From: Bolinopsis microptera | Lineage: Eukaryota; Ctenophora; Tentaculata; Lobata; Bolinopsidae | Assembly (NCBI RefSeq): GCF_026151205.1 | Contig: NC_087079.1 | Location: forward strand, 8,608,635-8,672,634 | Direction: 5' to 3' | DNA length: 64,000 bases | Program-made: the position numbers and the translations under genes | The notes under the pieces: generated by a model | Told to the model about the DNA's origin: nothing | Databases searched by the model: none | The model's input: the letters and a program-made list of their open reading frames with translations, nothing else | Part shown: positions 58,979 through 64,000 of the stretch, piece after piece | How positions within the stretch are numbered: the first letter of the stretch is position 1 | How the letters are laid out: each line of letters starts with the position of its first letter

Positions 58979-61900
58979 GCGCAGTGCGATGAGTCAGGAT
59001 GCGACCGGGACCAAGGAGCCTGATGAGGTAGAAGCAGCCGTTCGTGTTCCTAACACTAAACTCAACAGATTCGTGCAGTTTTTTGACGGTGGATGGGGAG
59101 AAGAGGGGGCTTACCAGGAGAAAAAGTTTGATTTTATTATAGATGTAATGATTTATTTTCAGTTACATTTGTTAATATTAATTTTCTGGTGCCGACGTAT
59201 CACAAGGTTCATCATTCCAACTATCTTGGGATAAATGTGGGTAAATTAAATTAAAATATATCAACCTCATCCAGAAGCCCAGCCACGAATCTCGACATGA
59301 TAGACACAAGTCTGGTAGACATAGATCACGAGCTTGCCAATGTGCCGCGTGCTTTCACTGACACAGACGCTAAAAAGGTCTTCTATCGGACTTCTGTTTT
59401 CCTTTCTGTTCCTCTTCTTACTCTTCTACTCTTTGCTGGTTTGGTGTTTACCGATTTTAGGGTTACTTTAAGAGATCTGCAAATCCATGTACATAATATG
59501 CTCGGAAAATGGTAGTTTCTGTTCGATGATCCATTTTTTTCATGTAGTAGTAAAGACGTGTAAATTTAATGAAAGTAAACTTCAGGGTTTGATGTATACC
59601 AAGCGTTGTCCCAAAGCCCAGAGGTGGGGAAGTACGAGATACGAATTCTTCAGGGTAAGCTTTAGAAGTCAATGCTGCTCATATGGAGGGATTTGAAGTT
59701 TTAAATGAATTTGATCAAACTGAAAGAACAATCTTTCGATTATGAGGTCTTGCTATTCTTACTTTTTTACTTTTGGAAAAGTTGTAGAGGAGGCCGAGGT
59801 TTCTATTGTCCTCTTAACTGATATCGAGTCGAATATTCACACATCTACGCACGTTTAAGCTTATTATGGAATCGCGATGTTGCTTTGAATATGTAAAATT
59901 TGCCTATAATGTTATCTAAATATTTATAGTTTATACATTATACAGGGATGAAGATAGGCAGTCTTATGACTGAGATACTGAGGGAGCAATCCTTCACCTA
60001 CATGTACGTTATGGATCACTCTCATTCAAACCTGAACAAACTCCGGCACGCCCAGGTAAAGAGTTGGGCCTTTTTAAACATTAACAGGGTCTAGGCGATC
60101 CTATTAATCTGCAAAGGACAAATTCCCTGTCATCTAAACTGGAACGCATTCAATTCTTTCTTAAACTACAGAACATAATATATTATTACCAATAATGGAT
60201 GAGGTTATATTATTATATGGGTATCTCACACTCACAGTACTACGCTCTCAGAGAGAAACAGATAAGCGAATAGACGAGCTATACAGAACGGGTTTCCCAA
60301 AGTACCTCACTACAACCAACCCTCACGAATATATCCTCTACACTGCAATGGAGAAAGATATCGAGTCTGATAACCTACAAATCAGTAACACCAGTCTTGA
60401 TCTTCTGCAGAGGAAAGAGGTTCGACTTTTAAAGCTTTAGTTATTGTATTTGTCCAAGGTTTAGTACATTTCATCAGATTAAAATAGCTGATGCAAATTA
60501 GTTTATTTCCCTTGATCATTAATACTGCAAGGATAAAATACTAGCAGGGTAAGTTCTTGTGTTAGTAAAGTTAAATAATATATCTAGCTCTTGTTAACAT
60601 TCTCAGAATATGACGCTCTTTGCATCATTTCCTATAGAATATAGCGCTCCTTGCATATTTTTCTGAAAATACAGCATTACTTTTATTGTCAGGACAGCAT
60701 TACTTTTATTGTCAGGACGTATTGGCCAAGTTCAAAGAGATAAGAGTACCACCGATAATCAACTCTACCCTGTACGTGAACTCCTACTACACCAAGGTTA
60801 TGGAGATTCTGGTGCAGTCAGTTGTGTACACTTTCAGCGAAGGTTTCTACTTTTTGGATCAATCGTTTCAAATTCTCGTGTTAACAAGAGTTTTATATAA
60901 CATATAAACCCAAGATGCACTACATGAAGAATTCGTTGTAACTTTGTTTGAAAAGCATTAATATGTAGTGAATCCTATTTCCTGTGTCTCCGTTGGCATG
61001 GGGATTTGATCGAATAGTAATGTGAGCAATCGCGTAAAATTATTATACCGCAGAGAATGTCTAAATGTTTAAGTTTCAGCTGTTTCCCATCCAGGATCAC
61101 TTCTGATCTATTTGTTTGTAGATGCGGGGCTGCAGGAAAAGATTACAATTGTTATGTTAAGTCTGTAGTCCGTATTCTTTCACTTTTTTCTCAACTGGTT
61201 CAGAGCCTGCACTGTTCGGAACAAGAAAGTGGAAGATGTTAGTCGCCTTCAAATGCCTCCTTGAGATTCAGAGCAGAGCTGCGAAGATCGATGCTATTGG
61301 CATGTTCTTCTACACCGAAGGTAGAATTATGAAGTTTTAAACATCGAATCTGAATATGTATCTAAGAAACTGTAATAGCAATCACGGTTGAGAAATCTCA
61401 CTTGTTGGCAGATCTGTTCCACTTTTTGAAGTTTATGTACCTTCAGTACATTGCTAGTATTCAATGTTTTAAGGGCCATATATTGTGTAATCACTAATCC
61501 TGTACGTACTGTTTGAAAAGATTGTCAGAAAATGTTTCGTTTCAAGGATATGCTGATGCGGAGAAAGTTCAACTGATGGTAGCTAATCAGGCGGTGGAGG
61601 ACTATTGTTTTTCCAAAATCCTCATGTACATTCCTGACCTTAAAACAGATACCGACAGATTATCTGATGCCATCGAACTTCTTAGAAATCATCGTTACAG
61701 AATACTCAACAATCAGTCTTTAGAGGCGTCCAGGTCGATGGGAATCAATTGGATTGCAGGTTATTACTCGGATAATTCATTTCCAGCCTTTCACGTTTTA
61801 TATTTTATACGCCATCCATCAAAATGATATTATTGTTGATTTTCAATCACACTTTCTTTTCAATTGTTCTCGTTCTCCTAAGCAAAATTAAATGGTTGGA

Positions 61901-62522
61901 AATAAAAGTGTAACGGGAAATATTTTCAATAAAACTCCTTCTTTTAGTAATCAATCTGTACAATGAGCAACTGAAGACGGTACAGAACATTCTGGCAAGG
62001 GCCATGCTGAACAATATAGATGACTTCAGACGAAATGCAAACATTCTGATCGGGATAACAATGTCCGCACTAGTCTTCATCGCACTTGTAGAGCCTTTTC
62101 TTTTCTGGGCTAACATCAGTGAGTCGAATTTAATATTTCATTTCTTTGTAGTCGTAAGGTTATCAAAATCCATGCTACCTTAAGTTTTAACTTTAGCAGC
62201 AAAATTTAATCGAAACCTAACCCTAGATTGATCTGTATGAAGCTTACCAGTTTCAATTTATTGTCCGACTAATCATATAGCAAGGAAGTCCACTAGGCTA
62301 TTAGGCTAGCTCCATAACCGAGGTTCAATCCTTCAGATAAAACCTACTCACTGGTGAAAGTGCAAACCAAAAACACGATACAACTAACCAAGTTAACTGA
62401 GGTTTTGTGTCGTGAGAAAAAGAGATCAGACGATTTGATTTACAAGCTGGTACCCGCTGACATTGCCAAGAAGCTCAAAAATCACATCGCTGTCACCCCT
62501 GAGATCTTCGACTCTGTTTCAG
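58979..62522 (+). CDS. Membrane guanylate cyclase with NIT sensor domain (5' part)
   Basis: Exons: 58979 (ATG 58989)-59125, 59275-59438, 59586-59654, 59946-60055, 60252-60419, 60716-60842, 61204-61320, 61547-61759, 61948-62118, 62337-62522. Phases agree and give 487 residues, open at the 3' end. A first membrane helix (about 81-102, VFLSVPLLTLLLFAG) is followed by a NIT-type (nitrate/nitrite-sensing class) helical extracellular domain (KIGSLMTEILREQSFTYMYV, then YYTKVMEILVQS), a second membrane helix about 401-425, and the cyclase dimerisation helix (KKRSDDLIYKLVPADIAKKL then PEIFDSVS). The end of exon 10 is where animal cyclases continue into VTIFFSD; that catalytic domain is not seen by 64000. 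The exon 2 donor is the least certain join. Ligand unknown; cGMP production is inferred from the family. Confidence 0.82.
60673..60718 (+). repeat. 23-bp tandem duplication across the exon 6 splice acceptor
   Basis: The unit AGCATTACTTTTATTGTCAG plus GAC occurs twice in a row and contains the acceptor TTGTCAG|GAC, so two identical acceptors stand 23 nt apart (exon starts 60693 or 60716). Only the downstream one keeps the frame of the NIT domain. Confidence 0.85.
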
Positions 62523-62837
62523 GTAGATTTTTAGATTGCATTTATTTTTTCTAATTTCTGTCGAAAAAATAAGAAAATTTGTAGAACTAAAATTTGTAAC
62601 TGTATAAATATTGAAAGCATGCATAACAGAAATATATATCTAACTAAATTGGAAATAACTCTGGAGGAAGTGGTCACCCAATTTTTATAAGCGTCGTATA
62701 ACTCTATTTAAAGTCCTAAAAGGTGAACGAAATTTTCAATTGTTATAATACTAACGAGCTTCTGAAATGTAATTTGTCAATATATTGGTTCAGCTAACTA
62801 AATTCACTTGTCCATTGGTTTAAGAATGAAATATCAT

Positions 62838-64000
62838 CTAGTTCATGTCCATGTCATCCATCATACCACCGTCTTCAGAATACTCAGCGGGGCAGTTGTG
62901 ATTTTTGTCTGGCCAGGGGTTCATGATGTGCTCACCCATGTAAATATCACAGAAGAAGCAGTCGTAGTCCATTTTATTACCAATAAAACGAGCTTTGAAC
63001 CCCTTCTTTTGGCTGAACTTTCCTGAAAACGATTAAATATTATAACGAGATACATTCTATTATAATACAGCCTCAAAGCTGGCTGCTAAAAACGTACAAT
63101 TGCAATAAAATTGCGCTAAACGCTCGAAATTTCGAGGCCAACTTAAGTGGTTCACGTGATTTTAGCACATGGTTTTTGACAGTAGACACTCAATCATGAC
63201 ACTCTGCCAGTAACTGGAACCTACCCATTGAGTTGTATTGGACTCCCTCCTCGAAATACTTAGTTTCGTAGTAACCATCTCTACCTAGGTGCACTCCTCC
63301 CCACTTAACATGAACATCCATATTCTTCAGTTTCATCATATTTCCTTCTTTCATGACCTGGTAAAGATTATAAATTATAAATTTCATTCATTCAAATTTA
63401 AATTGAAATGTATGTACATCATTATTAAAAGCTTATGATCTTCAATGACCTAGCTGATATCCTTCTTTTGTAAAGGATATCAGTTAATGAAAGAGCATTA
63501 GAGAGAGATCAGCTGATCTAACTTGCCCTGTGCAATGAAATATTAGTAGATGTACACATATCTTTAGAAATGGAGGTTTGTACACTTGAAATGCCCAAAG
63601 AAGCAAATTCCGAAAATTTTGATTAGCATAAAAGCTATACTTAAAACATCCAGATTTAACTAAGTGCCATATTTTGTCACTAAAATACATGCAATAATGG
63701 GTTGGGGGGGGGGGGGGGTGGGGGTAGGTACAGACTACAGGTTTAATGAACTGGACATAGAATAGTCTTATAGAGTTATAGAATAGTCTACAGAAATCCT
63801 GAGATAATATGGATGGTACAAAGAAAATATATTTTTATGAAGGCATACCTGTGTGGGGCAAAACATCTTCCCGCTTCGCTGAACCATTTTGAAGCCGACG
63901 TCAACCTTCCACATATCGTCAAAGCACTGAATGGCAATTTGCTCCTCAGGAGCACAAAGAGGCCAGCCCATTTGACCGTATTCATCTCCATTGCAACTTG
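62838..64000 (-). CDS. Uncharacterised cysteine-containing protein, 5' end beyond window
   Basis: Three exons in transcript order: from beyond 64000 to 63849, 63357-63225, 63022-62838, phases 0 and 1, stop at 62838. The visible 155 residues read MGWPLCAPEEQIAIQCFDDM, then KWGGVHLGRDGYYETKYFEE, then FKARFIGNKMDYDCFFCDIY and MNPWPDKNHNCP, ending in an acidic methionine-rich tail (DGGMMDDMDMN). Seven cysteines and aromatic patches suggest a secreted or luminal protein, but I do not recognise the family and assign no function. It is convergent with the guanylate cyclase exons, and if the cyclase continues past 64 kb it is nested in one of its introns. Confidence 0.72.
63704..63718 (+). repeat. 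Poly(G) run of 15
   Basis: A G homopolymer with more G-rich sequence on its right, in the intron between the first two visible exons of the unknown minus-strand gene. Confidence 0.85.

Overview
The window is nuclear DNA from an invertebrate animal. Genes are split by GT-AG introns, spacers are AT-rich, and the products are typical metazoan housekeeping and signalling proteins (CIAO3, PIGS, p190RhoGAP, a NIT-domain guanylate cyclase) mixed with CR1-like LINEs and Helitron-like repeats. The species cannot be fixed from sequence alone. The mix would suit a cnidarian-grade or other non-vertebrate metazoan.

Layout. 2.2-17.7 kb is a compact run of genes all on the minus strand: COA4-like, CIAO3, EXD3/mut-7-like, C11orf54-like ester hydrolase, TTC32-like (its ORF overlaps the hydrolase ORF by 38 nt), PIGS, and a tandem pair of omega-class glutathione transferases. 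18.06-29.8 kb is a transposon block: a structured 120-bp inverted repeat, a Helitron-like element ending in a GC hairpin plus CTAG, and two nearly identical copies of a CR1-like LINE that also share more than 1 kb of 3' flank. Each LINE copy is broken differently. 30.9-53.5 kb is one large plus-strand gene, a p190RhoGAP (ARHGAP35/ARHGAP5) homologue of 25 coding exons whose phases all agree and give a 1792-residue protein. 54-57.3 kb holds a perfect 20-bp hairpin, a second Helitron-like copy in the opposite orientation, and two LINE fragments. 58.98-62.52 kb holds ten coding exons of a membrane guanylate cyclase (TM, NIT sensor, TM, dimerisation helix). Its cyclase domain has not appeared by the window end. 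62.8-64.0 kb carries a minus-strand cysteine-containing gene that I do not recognise and that lies inside the cyclase gene or directly downstream of its last visible exon.

Most notable: the p190RhoGAP homologue carries a second, complete but arginine-finger-less RhoGAP-like domain after the active one. Its introns sit at matching places and phases, pointing to an exon-level internal duplication. The tail beyond it carries two YxxPxD tyrosine motifs of the type that binds p120RasGAP SH2 domains in the vertebrate protein, where they lie before the single GAP domain. A possible internal first exon would give a GAP-only isoform of 911 residues. All exon models were hand-derived from splice-site and phase consistency and need transcript support.
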